A stretch of DNA of 64,000 nucleotides, taken from positions 96,009 through 160,008 of the forward strand of contig PBJL01000033.1 in the NCBI GenBank assembly GCA_002721105.1, in the 5' to 3' direction. The stretch is from Acidiferrobacteraceae bacterium (GTDB lineage: Bacteria > Pseudomonadota > Gammaproteobacteria > Arenicellales > UBA868). The translations under genes were made by a program, and so were the position numbers. The notes below the pieces were generated by a model that worked only from the letters and a program-made list of their open reading frames with translations, had not been told where the DNA came from and ran no database searches. How positions within the stretch are numbered: the stretch's first letter is position 1; the number at the start of each line of letters is the position of its first letter. This document shows, one piece after another, positions 18,006 to 27,132 of this stretch.

Positions 18006-19556
18006 GTGAAGATGCTAAATCTATCGATTCCCGCTAGCCGTCTTTTTGTTTTCATGACGTTGTTGATAGGTGTTATGGCGAGTATTTTGTTTTCGATCTG
18101 GAGCATAGCCATCGACGATGTGATTAATAATGATGGTATTGTTTATATTGAGGCAGCGGAATTTTGGTCTCGTGGGGATTGGCAAGGTGCCCTAGGTGTC
18201 TACAAATGGCCTTTTTATCCCTGGTTGATCATGGTGTTTAGCGATACGCTAGGAATATCATTTAAAACAGCAGGGCATGTATTAAATACAACTTTCTTTT
18301 CTCTCGTGGTAGTATTTTTTGTGCAGACTGTCCACGCTTTTGGCGGTCGATCAAGGATGGCCATAATCATCGCCATGTTAATCGCGCTACTTCACCCCGC
18401 GTTTAACGAATATCGAGCTTTTTTAATCAGGGATCCGGGATATCTGGCAGCTTATTTGCTCGGAATATATAGCCTAGTGTGTTATCGATGGTCACTACGA
18501 TTACGCTATTCTTTTTTTGCTATATTGAGTTTTCTTATCGCGAGTTTATTTCGTGTTGAAGGACTAGTTTTTCTATTTGCAGTGCCTATCTTGTTGTTGG
18601 CGAGTTATTCGGGACCAACGAAATGGTTATGGTTACGTTATATATTTAGTTTGTCGTTAATCCTAGTGTTGGGTTGTGTGCTAGGAGGTTGGTTCATTGT
18701 GACAGAGGATGGCCCTGTTGGGCTTTTATTGACGCAAGATCCATTGGCTGTTTTTGTGGAAGGGTGGAGCCAAATTCGGATAGGCATCGATGAAAAGTTA
18801 TTAATTTTTGAGGAACAATTTTTAGGCCCCTACTCTACTGGTTATGCATATTTGTTGTTTATGTTTACCGCAGTAAAGGTTATTTTATCTTCTATAGTTT
18901 TTGAGTTAGAAATTCCATATTTAGTATTAATGGGCTATGGTTTGTATTCACATTCTCTAGTTAAAGATCAAAGGTTAAAGAGGTTATGGACAAGTTTTAT
19001 TGTAATCAATCTTGGAATACTGACAGTATTTGTTTTAATTATGCTATTTCTTGCGCCTCGTTACCCGCTAGCGATGACCATAACCATCTTAATTGCAGCG
19101 CCATTAATTCTAGAGAAGCTAATTTCAGACATCAGGCATCAGCAGATTAAAAAAACGGGAAAGATTTTTTTAATACTTCTTGCGATATGGGCACTTGGTG
19201 AAAGTTACAGTGGATTGTCAAATTTTACTAGAGCTGGGCACCTACGCGATGCTGGATATTGGTTATATGATAGAACAGCCAAAACATCGGGTCCAATTTT
19301 GACCAATAATCGAAAAATTGCTTTTTATGCCAGTCAAAAAGGTAGCAGAGAGGTACTCACAATTAATAGCGGCACACAAGTTGCCGAAATTACTAACCTA
19401 GTTAAAGAGCTTGGTTGCGATTTCGCCGGAATACGTATTAGGCGAGATGATATTCTTCTGGAATCAGAGTTAACGAGAGTGATTAAGCGTAAACCGATAA
19501 GTGTCATTGAAAATGAACATGGCGACAGAGTCTTATTGTATGATTTGAGAGATTAA
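18006..19556 (+). CDS. Polytopic membrane protein, probable GT-C type glycosyltransferase
   Basis: A 516-residue protein with about ten predicted membrane spans and a short soluble C-terminus (roughly 400-516). After the first span comes INNDGIVYIEAAEFW, the position of the acidic catalytic loop motif of GT-C enzymes (ArnT/PMT/GT39 class), and then KWPFYPWLI. FLAPRYPLAMT near residue 345 and the loop arrangement agree. GT-C enzymes move sugars from lipid carriers to acceptors on the periplasmic face. The acceptor here is unknown. GTG 18006 or ATG 18012 may start it. It follows lysA by 37 bases, so it may be co-transcribed, and converges on rhlB. Confidence 0.65.
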   Translation: MKMLNLSIPASRLFVFMTLLIGVMASILFSIWSIAIDDVINNDGIVYIEAAEFWSRGDWQGALGVYKWPFYPWLIMVFSDTLGISFKTAGHVLNTTFFSLVVVFFVQTVHAFGGRSRMAIIIAMLIALLHPAFNEYRAFLIRDPGYLAAYLLGIYSLVCYRWSLRLRYSFFAILSFLIASLFRVEGLVFLFAVPILLLASYSGPTKWLWLRYIFSLSLILVLGCVLGGWFIVTEDGPVGLLLTQDPLAVFVEGWSQIRIGIDEKLLIFEEQFLGPYSTGYAYLLFMFTAVKVILSSIVFELEIPYLVLMGYGLYSHSLVKDQRLKRLWTSFIVINLGILTVFVLIMLFLAPRYPLAMTITILIAAPLILEKLISDIRHQQIKKTGKIFLILLAIWALGESYSGLSNFTRAGHLRDAGYWLYDRTAKTSGPILTNNRKIAFYASQKGSREVLTINSGTQVAEITNLVKELGCDFAGIRIRRDDILLESELTRVIKRKPISVIENEHGDRVLLYDLRD

Positions 19557-19569
19557 ACGGAATAATCTA

Positions 19570-21057
19570 TCAGCCAATAGCAGGGATTTCTCTTTTTTTA
19601 CGTTGAGGGGAAATGCGAAGGTTTGAAGTCAGTGGTTCATTTCCCTTGTTGCTGTTTTTAGAATGCTTGTGCGAGTTGTTGCTGGTGTTCCCATGATCTT
19701 TTCTGTCGAGTTCAACAGGTTTTGTTTTAAATTTCTCGCCCCCCTTTTTCTCGCCCCAATTTTTTTGTTTCTTTTTATTCTGATTAGAATTGTCCTGTTG
19801 CTTTCCTAACTTCTTTTTCGATTGATGTGAAGGGATATCAGGCATTTGTGTCCGATGCAAGAGATTTTCAGAAATCTCCATTTTTTCTAAGCTGTGCCCG
19901 ATGAATGACTCAATATCCAATAGGGATAGGGCATGTTCCTCGCAAGCAAAACTAATAGCGTAACCGCTCTCCCCAGCTCGCGCTGTTCGCCCGATGCGGT
20001 GGACATAGTCTTCTGGGTCTTGTGGTAAGTCATAATTGAAAACATGACTGACACGAGGTATGTGAAGGCCGCGAGCAGCAACATCTGTCGCTACTAATAT
20101 CCGCTTCTGTCCATTTTTAAAATCAGAAAGTAATTTTTCTCTCTTTCTTTGTGGAACATCTCCTGAAAGCACGCCAACAGCGTAATTATGCCCATTTAAC
20201 CATTGACCTAATTGTTCACAGGTATTTCGAGTATTGGCGAATATCAATACACGATCACCACTGATTTGGTTCATTACCCCTAGCAATAGAGAGAACTTTT
20301 CATTGTTTGCAGGGTAGTAAATTTGTTCAATCAGTCGATCAGCTACAGGAGTTGTAGATTCGATTATGACTGTTTTTGGGTCATTCATATGTTCATAGGC
20401 TAATTCTTTTATGCGGTAAGATAGTGTCGCGGAGAACAGCATATTTAGACGTTTGTTTGGTGGCGGCATCCTGCGAAGGATGTATCGTATATCTCTGATA
20501 AAGCCGAGATCGAACATCCGATCTGCTTCATCTAAGACAATTACTTCAACGTTTTTCAAATGGAAAATGCCTTGTTTGAAATAATCAATCAATCGGCCAG
20601 GTGTTCCAATAAGTATGTCAACGCCCTCAGCAAGCCTCAATCGTTGGTTTTGGTAAGCAGTTCCGCCATAAACTAGGCCTAACCGTAAATTAGTATATGC
20701 ACCAAGAGTTTTTGCATCTTCATGTATTTGTATTGCTAATTCTCTGGTCGGAGCAAGCACTATAGCTCGAACCGATTTTTCCGATTCGCTGTTTAGAGCC
20801 TGCCCAATTAGAAGTCGTTGATAAATTGCGAGCAAAAATGTGGCAGTTTTTCCAGTTCCAGTATGTGCCTGCCCTGCAATATCTGTGCCTTCTAAAACAA
20901 GAGGCAACGCCTGAGCCTGAATTTCAGTACAGTAGCGAAAGCCAGTAGCAACAATGCCTTTTAATAACTCTGGTCGCAAATCAAATTGATCGAACCTTTT
21001 ATCTGTTAAGTGAGTTAAATTCTCTTTTTTTGGTTTAATAATGGAAGGTTGGTTCAT
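19570..21057 (-). CDS. rhlB: DEAD-box ATP-dependent RNA helicase RhlB
   Basis: A 495-residue helicase. The Q motif region FDQFDLRPEL...TEIQAQALP, Walker A AHTGTGKTATF, DEAD in VIVLDEADRMFD, SAT in LFSATLS and HRIGRTARAG in domain 2 are all present. The last 90 residues are a lysine/asparagine-rich basic tail, longer than in E. coli RhlB (421 residues), and may bind RNA or RNase E. The divergent partner is trxA followed by rho, the same neighbourhood as E. coli rhlB-trxA-rho, which supports RhlB over other DEAD-box proteins. Confidence 0.9.
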   Translation of the reverse strand: MNQPSIIKPKKENLTHLTDKRFDQFDLRPELLKGIVATGFRYCTEIQAQALPLVLEGTDIAGQAHTGTGKTATFLLAIYQRLLIGQALNSESEKSVRAIVLAPTRELAIQIHEDAKTLGAYTNLRLGLVYGGTAYQNQRLRLAEGVDILIGTPGRLIDYFKQGIFHLKNVEVIVLDEADRMFDLGFIRDIRYILRRMPPPNKRLNMLFSATLSYRIKELAYEHMNDPKTVIIESTTPVADRLIEQIYYPANNEKFSLLLGVMNQISGDRVLIFANTRNTCEQLGQWLNGHNYAVGVLSGDVPQRKREKLLSDFKNGQKRILVATDVAARGLHIPRVSHVFNYDLPQDPEDYVHRIGRTARAGESGYAISFACEEHALSLLDIESFIGHSLEKMEISENLLHRTQMPDIPSHQSKKKLGKQQDNSNQNKKKQKNWGEKKGGEKFKTKPVELDRKDHGNTSNNSHKHSKNSNKGNEPLTSNLRISPQRKKREIPAIG

Positions 21058-21195
21058 AATAATCGTTTACTGATGAATATTTGCTTCTAATGTCGTAATT
21101 CGACATCTGACAAGCTTTTTGGAAGCAAAATTTTTTAGTGATAGAATAAAGTGCGAAGCCTGATGTTCAGTTGCTACAAAAATTTTTCGTTACTT

Positions 21196-21224
21196 TTGAA
21201 AAAAATATCCTTGTTAAGTAGAAT
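21196..21224 (+). promoter_or_regulatory. Sigma-70 promoter of trxA
   Basis: The -35 is TTGAAA (21196-21201) and the -10 is TAGAAT (21219-21224), separated by exactly 17 bases, with five of six matches in each box. Transcription would start near 21231 and give a leader of about 160 nucleotides before trxA. Confidence 0.6.
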
Positions 21225-21258
21225 AGGGGCTCGTTAAAAATTTTACTAATTGAAGTTA

Positions 21259-21277
21259 GGCGCTTTTAACAAGCGCC
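21259..21277 (+). other. Hairpin in the trxA leader
   Basis: The perfect 7-bp inverted repeat GGCGCTT and AAGCGCC encloses a 5-base loop, about 30 bases after the predicted start site. No T-run follows on either strand, so it is not a standard terminator. It may stabilise or regulate the leader. Confidence 0.45.
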
Positions 21278-21391
21278 GAGAAATTGCAGTCTAGTTTTAT
21301 CGTAAAGGACTATCACACAATAATAACATAACTGGGCTAAAGTCGCTTCTTCATTCATACATTTAGATTAAAGCATTCAAGGTGATATTAC

Positions 21392-21718
21392 ATGTCTGAT
21401 AATATTTTGCATATTAGTGATGAATCATTCGAAACAGAAGTATTACAATCAGAAAAGCCAGTGTTGATCGACTATTGGGCCGAGTGGTGCGGGCCATGTA
21501 AGATGATCGCCCCGGTCTTGGATGAAATAGCTACCGAGTATTCTGACCGATTAAAAGTTGTAAAATTAAATATAGATGATAACCCTCAAACACCCCCTAA
21601 ATATGGCATTCGTGGTATCCCAACCCTTATGGTCTTTAAGGCCGGCCAGGTTGAGGCTACTAAAGTCGGAGCAGTTTCTAAAGCCCAACTAACAGCATTT
21701 CTTGATGATAATCTGTAA
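21392..21718 (+). CDS. trxA: Thioredoxin 1
   Basis: A 108-residue cytoplasmic thiol-disulfide oxidoreductase with the canonical active site WCGPCK (Cys33, Cys36), the buried Asp in LIDYWAEW and the cis-proline in RGIPTL. Length and motifs match E. coli TrxA. AAGGTGA provides a good ribosome binding site 7 bases before ATG. It lies between the divergent rhlB and the downstream rho, the conserved gammaproteobacterial order. Confidence 0.97.
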   Translation: MSDNILHISDESFETEVLQSEKPVLIDYWAEWCGPCKMIAPVLDEIATEYSDRLKVVKLNIDDNPQTPPKYGIRGIPTLMVFKAGQVEATKVGAVSKAQLTAFLDDNL

Positions 21719-21759
21719 TTTCGGGGTATTGTTTTTATTAAATAACAAATTACTGGACT

Positions 21760-21834
21760 TTCGGGTGTCGCTGGTGGTACTCTTTCGACAGAGCTTATAG
21801 GAAGTAACGAGCTCGAAGTCTGTACCCACCCGAA
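21760..21834 (+). ncRNA. Predicted structured leader RNA between trxA and rho
   Basis: Nested complementary arms are visible. GAGCT (21791-21795) pairs with AGCTC near 21810, TTC pairs with GAA around it, GGTGGTAC pairs with GTACCCACC (one bulge), and TTCGG or TTCGGGTG (21760-21767) pairs with CACCCGAA (21827-21834). The outer and middle arms share CACC, so two alternative folds are possible. The element ends about 94 bases before the rho ATG. Rho genes are commonly autoregulated through their leaders, so a control role is plausible by inference. No T-run follows, so it is not a simple trxA terminator. Confidence 0.45.
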
Positions 21835-21928
21835 TTTCCCCTTGGTCAGAGCGCTCCTCGCTTTCGCCGCGCTTACGTGATTTCGGTTAATGGGTAAATT
21901 ACTATTCCAACATTGATGGCTATTACTT

Positions 21929-23191
21929 ATGTCTCTTAGTCTTACCGAGCTTAAAGAAAAAACACCGACACAACTCGCTGCATTTGCACGAGAATTAAAT
22001 TTGCAAAATGTCACTCGAATGAGGAGACAGGATCAGATCTTTTCGATCTTGAAAACTCAGGCCAAGAGAGGCGAGAAGATAAAGGGCGAGGGTGTCATTG
22101 AGATATTACAGGACGGTTATGGATTCTTGCGGTCGGCTAGTAGTTCGTATTTAGCTGGACCTGATGATATTTATGTTTCGCCAAGCCAGTTGCGTCGTTT
22201 CGGTCTACGAACCGGAGATACCGTAAGCGGATTAATACGACCGCCGAAAGATTCAGAGCGTTATTTTGCTCTTTTAAAGGTAGAAACGATTAATTTTCAA
22301 TCACCGGACGAAGCTAAAAGTAAAATTTTATTTGAGAATTTGACCCCCCTCCATCCTAATGAACGTATCAGGCTAGAGCAAGAAAATGGATCAACGGAAG
22401 ATCTAACTGGAAGAGTTATCGACCTTATAGCGCCTATAGGAAAAGGACAGAGAGGGCTTTTGGTATCGGCACCGAAGACCGGAAAGACGGTTATGTTGCA
22501 ACAAATAGCCCAATCGGTTACAGCATCGCAGCCAGACTGTGTTCTCATGGTTTTGCTGATAGACGAGCGACCAGAAGAAGTTACAGACATGAAAAGAACA
22601 GTTAATGGGGAAGTCATTTCATCTACATTTGATGAACCAGCATCTCGACATGTCCAGGTAGCGGAGATGGTCATAGAGAAAGCTAAACGTTTAGTAGAAC
22701 ATAAACGAGATGTTGTAATTCTTCTTGATTCTATAACTCGTTTAGCTAGGGCGTATAACACAGTTCAGCCGGCGTCGGGTAAGGTCCTGACCGGGGGCGT
22801 AGATGCCAATGCCCTTCAAAAACCTAAACGGTTTTTTGGTGCGGCTCGAAACATAGAAGAAGGAGGTAGCCTAACTATCATCGCGACCGCGTTGATTGAT
22901 ACCGGGTCTAAAATGGATGACATAATATACGAAGAATTTAAGGGAACTGGTAATTCAGAGATTCATTTAGACCGTCGTATATCGGAGAAACGGGTTTATC
23001 CCGCCATTACCATTGGGCGTTCTAGCACTCGTAGAGAAGAGCTTCTAACAGAGCCCAGTGAGCTCCAGAAAATTTGGTTGTTGCGAAAACTCTTACACCC
23101 AATGGAGGATGTCGAGGCCATAGAGTTTTTGCTCGACAAGTTAAAGGCGACTAAGAATAATGCTGAATTTTTTAAGTCTATGAATCGATAA
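21929..23191 (+). CDS. rho: Transcription termination factor Rho
   Basis: A 420-residue hexameric RNA helicase. The N-terminal RNA-binding region shows [17 protein letters not shown], the cold-shock-like primary RNA site. The ATPase core has the Walker A motif SAPKTGKT and [12 protein letters not shown]. Downstream, [13 protein letters not shown] and the R-loop region [20 protein letters not shown] are conserved. Size matches E. coli Rho (419). No clear Shine-Dalgarno precedes the ATG. A foldable leader lies upstream. It probably shares the trxA transcript and may have its own control. Confidence 0.98.
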   Translation: MSLSLTELKEKTPTQLAAFARELNLQNVTRMRRQDQIFSILKTQAKRGEKIKGEGVIEILQDGYGFLRSASSSYLAGPDDIYVSPSQLRRFGLRTGDTVSGLIRPPKDSERYFALLKVETINFQSPDEAKSKILFENLTPLHPNERIRLEQENGSTEDLTGRVIDLIAPIGKGQRGLLVSAPKTGKTVMLQQIAQSVTASQPDCVLMVLLIDERPEEVTDMKRTVNGEVISSTFDEPASRHVQVAEMVIEKAKRLVEHKRDVVILLDSITRLARAYNTVQPASGKVLTGGVDANALQKPKRFFGAARNIEEGGSLTIIATALIDTGSKMDDIIYEEFKGTGNSEIHLDRRISEKRVYPAITIGRSSTRREELLTEPSELQKIWLLRKLLHPMEDVEAIEFLLDKLKATKNNAEFFKSMNR

Positions 23192-23276
23192 TAAAGCAGT
23201 TATTGCGCCATGTTTTTTCTTATCATATTATCGTCAGTTACCGATTAAGTTTTTAAATCGTTAGGTACTCAATTTT

Positions 23277-23483
23277 ATGAAAACTGATATTCATCCGAAA
23301 TACGAAACAATAAAAGTCACGTGTCATTGTGGAAATAGTTTTGAGACACGTTCCACTATGGGTAAGGATCTTAGCATTGAGATCTGTTCTGAGTGTCATC
23401 CCTTTTACACGGGTCAGCAAAAAATAGTTGATACTGCGGGCCGGGTTGGTAAGTTTCAAAAGAAGTACGGAAGACCTAGCTGA
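23277..23483 (+). CDS. rpmE: 50S ribosomal protein L31, zinc-binding form
   Basis: A 68-residue protein with the L31 pattern [10 protein letters not shown] at the N-terminus, CHCG and [10 protein letters not shown] zinc cysteines and a basic [11 protein letters not shown] tail. The cysteine-containing form is the primary paralogue, which is replaced by a zinc-free form under zinc limitation in some bacteria. It follows rho, as in several gammaproteobacteria. Confidence 0.96.
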   Translation: MKTDIHPKYETIKVTCHCGNSFETRSTMGKDLSIEICSECHPFYTGQQKIVDTAGRVGKFQKKYGRPS

Positions 23484-23744
23484 AAAGTTGATATGATGTA
23501 AGAGCTTGATTAATTAGCATAATCGTTAAGTAAGCTAATCTACATAGTAGCTTAAAGAGAAACTTGGGTTCTTTTCCCCAAAAAGCACAACCAAGTCAAT
23601 TAAATTTAGTTTATCAGTGGAATTCTCGACAGTTGGTTTTGGCTGTGAAGAACCAATAATTAAAATGCGCCGCATCATTTTTTTGAGGATTAAATCCAAC
23701 TAATGACGATTTTCTTTACAGGATTTTAATTAATTTTCGTTGGC

Positions 23745-24341
23745 ATGAATAAAAGAACATTCATCTATCTGTTTGTTTTTTTCTTAACGATAACTGCCAG
23801 TCTCGCATACTATTTGGGTGGTCGTCTTGTAGATAATTCGGGTGATGTTTATGCTAACGTCGGGGGTGATTTTACGTTAAGGTCTGAACTTAGACCGGTG
23901 GCACTATCGGATTTCGAGGGAAAAGTAGTATTGTTATTTTTCGGGTTTACCTCGTGTCCAGATTATTGTCCTACCGAGTTAGCAAGAATTGCATTAGCTA
24001 TAAAAAAACTTTCTGACAATGAAAAAAATCAAACCCAAGTACTCTTTGTTAGTATCGACCCTAAAAGAGATACAATAGAAAAAGTCAGCCTGTATACTAA
24101 ATTTTTTCACCAAGATATTTTGGGGCTAGTCGGAACTCCTGAGGAGGTACGAAAGGTCGCTAATAAATATTTTGTATTTTATGAAATTGTTAAAGATCCA
24201 GATTCTGATATAGCATATACGATTGACCATAGTTTAACTACTTTTCTTATAGCTCGGAATGGGCGAGTGAAAAAGCTAATCGATAAACAGTGGACGAGCA
24301 CACAGTTAGCTGAGGCTATTCGCGCTGCATTACGAGATTAG
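23745..24341 (+). CDS. SCO1/SenC copper chaperone-like protein
   Basis: A 198-residue membrane-anchored thioredoxin-fold protein. The N-terminal hydrophobic segment is at residues 7-25. The copper-binding motif is CPDYC (Cys71, Cys75), and the distal histidine is His162 in DHSLTTFLIA. SCO proteins load or reduce the CuA site of cytochrome oxidase subunit II from the periplasmic side. No oxidase genes lie in the window. prmB begins 18 bases after its stop, so the pair may be co-transcribed. Confidence 0.92.
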   Translation: MNKRTFIYLFVFFLTITASLAYYLGGRLVDNSGDVYANVGGDFTLRSELRPVALSDFEGKVVLLFFGFTSCPDYCPTELARIALAIKKLSDNEKNQTQVLFVSIDPKRDTIEKVSLYTKFFHQDILGLVGTPEEVRKVANKYFVFYEIVKDPDSDIAYTIDHSLTTFLIARNGRVKKLIDKQWTSTQLAEAIRAALRD

Positions 24342-24359
24342 CTGGCCGGATCGTTTATC

Positions 24360-25241
24360 ATGAATATTTGGCAATATGCTTATCTGCTTGAAAAAAAATT
24401 ATTGGACAGCAACCTGTTTTTCGGACATGGGGTAGATAATGCTTTTGATGAGGCAGTTTGGCTGATAATGTCAGGGGCTGAACTCAAAGAGGAAGCTCTA
24501 AATCAGAAACTAAATTTGAATGAAAAACAGATGTTAGCTATTGATGCTCTTGCTAACAAACGAATCAAAACACGTAGACCGCTGCCATATTTATTGAATC
24601 GAGCATGGTTTGCGGGACATGAGTTTTATATTGATGAGCGCGCTATCATCCCTAGATCATACATTGGAGAGTGGATTCCTGAACGATTCAAGCCTTGGTT
24701 GATGCATGCAAAAGTTGACATGATTCTCGATCTATGCGCTGGCTCGGGTTGTATTGGGGTCGCTTTAGCGATGGCATTCCCGGAATCTAAAATTGATGCG
24801 GTCGATATTTCTTCAGATGCTTTGGATGTAGCTAAGGTAAATGCTCAAAAGTTTTCGGTGTCTCACAAAATGCGATTTTTTCAGGGTGATTTATTTAATG
24901 CGCTACCGGAAACTATTGATTACGATATGATTGTCTGTAATCCTCCTTATGTGAGCGATGCGATAATGAATTCTCTCCCAACCGAGTATAAATTTGAGCC
25001 TCAATTAGCTCTAGCTGGTGGTAAGGATGGCCTATTTTTTGTACGGCAAATTCTTAAAGAGGCTCATCGCTATCTTAGCAGGGAAGGAGTAATTTTTATT
25101 GAAGTGGGTAGCGCTGCAGAATCTGTGGAGGAAGCTTGGCCCAAAGTACCTTTTACATGGTTAACATCATTTAGTGGTGATTCGCCTGTCTTACTTATTA
25201 CAGCAGAGCAATTAGATGCTTATAAAAAACATTTTAATTAG
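24360..25241 (+). CDS. prmB: Ribosomal protein L3 N5-glutamine methyltransferase
   Basis: A SAM-dependent enzyme that methylates a glutamine of ribosomal protein L3. The 293-residue protein has an N-terminal helical domain with LNRAWFAGHEFYIDERAIIP, closely like PrmB, rather than the release-factor enzyme PrmC. Motif I is LDLCAGSGCIG, and the catalytic NPPY starts at Asn194. The partner aroC, common in other genomes, is not here. Confidence 0.93.
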   Translation: MNIWQYAYLLEKKLLDSNLFFGHGVDNAFDEAVWLIMSGAELKEEALNQKLNLNEKQMLAIDALANKRIKTRRPLPYLLNRAWFAGHEFYIDERAIIPRSYIGEWIPERFKPWLMHAKVDMILDLCAGSGCIGVALAMAFPESKIDAVDISSDALDVAKVNAQKFSVSHKMRFFQGDLFNALPETIDYDMIVCNPPYVSDAIMNSLPTEYKFEPQLALAGGKDGLFFVRQILKEAHRYLSREGVIFIEVGSAAESVEEAWPKVPFTWLTSFSGDSPVLLITAEQLDAYKKHFN

Positions 25242-25266
25242 CTAGAGGACAAAGAAAAAAGATAAT

Positions 25267-25449
25267 TTAAATTTCGATCATTTCAAAATCATCCTTGCCA
25301 ACGCCACAGTCGGGGCAGGTCCAATTATCGGGCACGTCCTCCCAACGTGTGCCCGGTAAAATGCCATCTTCCGGCCAACCCTCTGCTTCATCGTAAATTA
25401 GACCGCAAACAACACACATCCAATTCTTAAATTTTTGGTGTTCGTCCAT
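25267..25449 (-). CDS. Rubredoxin
   Basis: A 60-residue iron protein with the two CxxC iron-binding pairs, [19 protein letters not shown] and [11 protein letters not shown], plus the aromatic core [11 protein letters not shown]. Rubredoxins carry single electrons, for example to alkane hydroxylases or peroxide/superoxide-scavenging systems. No partner reductase is adjacent, so the pathway cannot be named. It converges on prmB. Confidence 0.96.
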   Translation of the reverse strand: MDEHQKFKNWMCVVCGLIYDEAEGWPEDGILPGTRWEDVPDNWTCPDCGVGKDDFEMIEI

Positions 25450-25638
25450 TTGTAATAGCCATAATCCATCAGCCGAAGTTAATCCGCAACAATGCCTTGT
25501 AAACGTCAGATTGTTTGTTGTTCAAAACTAGGCGAGCGGAACCCGTTCGGGCAAACTCGTATGTTGCTCAAATTTTAACTTAGCCGCAATAACCCAATGC
25601 GTCGACCATTAGCCAGACGCAATTAAACGAAAGAGGAA

Positions 25639-25665
25639 CTAGCAATCTAGATTCTAGATAGCTAG
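25639..25665 (-). terminator. Near-perfect 27-base palindrome after the cold-shock gene, probable terminator
   Basis: Arms CTAGCAATCTAGA (25639-25651) and TCTAGATAGCTAG (25653-25665) are complementary at 12 of 13 positions, with a single central base. Read leftward it begins a few bases after the cold-shock gene stop and is followed by TTCCTCTTTCGTTT, a broken T-rich tract. The tight centre would open into a small loop in RNA. It could equally be a protein site or protect the 3' end of the mRNA. Confidence 0.45.
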
Positions 25666-25672
25666 CAGTAGG

Positions 25673-25885
25673 TCAGTCACTGGGCACGACGTCTTCTGCC
25701 GCCGGGCCTTTATCCCTTGTCACTAACCCGAATTCAACTTGCTGACCTTCTGTAAGCGTTTTGAACCCCTCGCCTCTGATTTCACGGTAATGGACGAATA
25801 CATCGTCCCCATTTTCCTGAGCAATGAAGCCGTAGCCTTTTCGCTCATTGAACCACTTTACAGTTCCTGTATGCCGTTCCGACAT
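25673..25885 (-). CDS. Cold-shock domain protein (CspA family)
   Basis: A 70-residue single cold-shock domain. RNP1 is KGYGFI and RNP2 is VFVHY, and the N-terminal GTVKWFNE is canonical. GGAGGTGTC gives a very strong ribosome binding site just before ATG. Family members bind single-stranded RNA/DNA and melt RNA structure. The 3' palindrome at 25639-25665 may terminate or stabilise the message. Which csp paralogue this is cannot be decided from sequence alone. Confidence 0.95.
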   Translation of the reverse strand: MSERHTGTVKWFNERKGYGFIAQENGDDVFVHYREIRGEGFKTLTEGQQVEFGLVTRDKGPAAEDVVPSD

Positions 25886-25989
25886 GACACCTCCAAAAGT
25901 TTACTTAAACCTAATATAAATGTGTTGTCCCGTTGCGCGACAACAACTGACGACATTCTACCGTTGTTAATACCCAAAATGAAACAGTA

Positions 25990-26946
25990 TTAGCAAGGGG
26001 TATTGTTGTTTTCACACAACACTCTGAATGTCGTTTTGTTACTAGCATTAAACCAATCTTCGATTAGTCGAAAAGCAATTGAAAAAGATGTTGGAGGTAT
26101 GAATTTGCCCTTGCTTAGTTGGCTAGCAAGTTCATCACGACTTAACCACTGCGCATGTTCGAGTTCTTTATCATGGAGTTTTATTTCAGTTGATCCCTTT
26201 GCTATTGCTGTATACCCTAGCATTAAGGAGTTTGAGAAAGGCCATGGCTGAGAGGAGTGGTAAGACACTTCAGCTATCTCCACGCCTGTTTCTTCAGCAA
26301 CTTCACGTACGACAGCCTGTTCTGCACTTTCTCCAGCCTCGACGAATCCAGCAATAGTGGAATACCGGAATTTTGGCCATTCTGATTTTCGACCAAAGAG
26401 TGCTTGATCTTGATGCTCAACGAGCACAATTATTGCTGGATCGATTTTTGGATAGTGTTCATGTTGGCAAGCAGGTTTCGAACAAACCAATACATTTCCA
26501 CCTTGGGAATCAGAAGTGGGCGACCCACATAAACCACAGTTTTTATGATCATTTCGCCAGCTCAACAGTGTTATAGCACAGCCTAAAATTGCCGAATCTT
26601 GAGCATTTAGGAGATTTACAGAATGAAGCAGGTCAATAAATTCATTGCAATCCTCTGAATTTGGTTCAACCTCGGTCGCAAAGTAGTGTGTTTTACCAAT
26701 GCATCCTATATAAACTGGCGCGGTAATGCATCTAAATCTAGAAATCTCATGCTTAGTAAATTCAGATTTTTTTGCTCTCCCCTGAGTTTTTGAAAGGAGC
26801 ACCTTTTTGTTCCAAATTGGAAGAAATTTAGTATCCCGGCTATTAATAAGAGCTTGTAAAGTGCTGTCACTACCTAAGACGCGAGCAGACCTGTCAATCG
26901 TGGCGCTAGAAAAAAAATTTTGGTAACTATACTGAAGATGATTCAT
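25990..26946 (-). CDS. nudC: NADH pyrophosphatase / NAD-cap decapping Nudix hydrolase
   Basis: Hydrolyses NAD(H) to NMN(H) and AMP and, in E. coli, removes NAD caps from RNA. A zinc ribbon (CGLCG...CSKPAC) near residues 140-165 is followed by the Nudix box GFVEAGESAEQAVVREVAEETG. The NudC hallmark SQPWPFSNSLMLGY follows. The ATG at 26946 is taken instead of the TTG one codon upstream. At 318 residues it is longer than E. coli NudC (257), mainly through its N-terminal domain, as in many relatives. Confidence 0.94.
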   Translation of the reverse strand: MNHLQYSYQNFFSSATIDRSARVLGSDSTLQALINSRDTKFLPIWNKKVLLSKTQGRAKKSEFTKHEISRFRCITAPVYIGCIGKTHYFATEVEPNSEDCNEFIDLLHSVNLLNAQDSAILGCAITLLSWRNDHKNCGLCGSPTSDSQGGNVLVCSKPACQHEHYPKIDPAIIVLVEHQDQALFGRKSEWPKFRYSTIAGFVEAGESAEQAVVREVAEETGVEIAEVSYHSSQPWPFSNSLMLGYTAIAKGSTEIKLHDKELEHAQWLSRDELASQLSKGKFIPPTSFSIAFRLIEDWFNASNKTTFRVLCENNNTPC

Positions 26947-27132
26947 CAAAAGATCGTAAAGGCCTTTTAGCCTAATATTATTGTCAATTTTGGAAAGGTG
27001 CTAGCATACTATGTTGTGGTCGAATCCACAGTCTGATTTTATAAAAATTAGGAATTAATCAACTATTTATACATTAACTGTACTTATTTTCATGCTGAAA
27101 CCAAATGTTAATAAAGCTTAAGGGGGCTTTCC

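Larger units (their letters stand above)
21058..21391. other. Divergent intergenic region between rhlB and trxA
   Basis: 334 bases with a good sigma-70 promoter for trxA and a 7-bp hairpin in its leader (both listed). On the rhlB side, ATGTCG-TAATT-CGACAT at 21090-21106 is a perfect 6-bp inverted repeat 33 bases before the rhlB start and could be an operator or a leader hairpin. No gene is visible. Confidence 0.5.

Noticed and set aside
22297..22761. 154-codon open frame antisense to rho
   Set aside because: It lies wholly inside the well-conserved rho gene, and its composition is that of a reverse-frame shadow.
27015..27030. T-arm-like hairpin TGTGG-TCGAAT-CCACA upstream of argS
   Set aside because: The loop is one base short and no other tRNA arms are present. 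It is probably chance, or a short leader hairpin.
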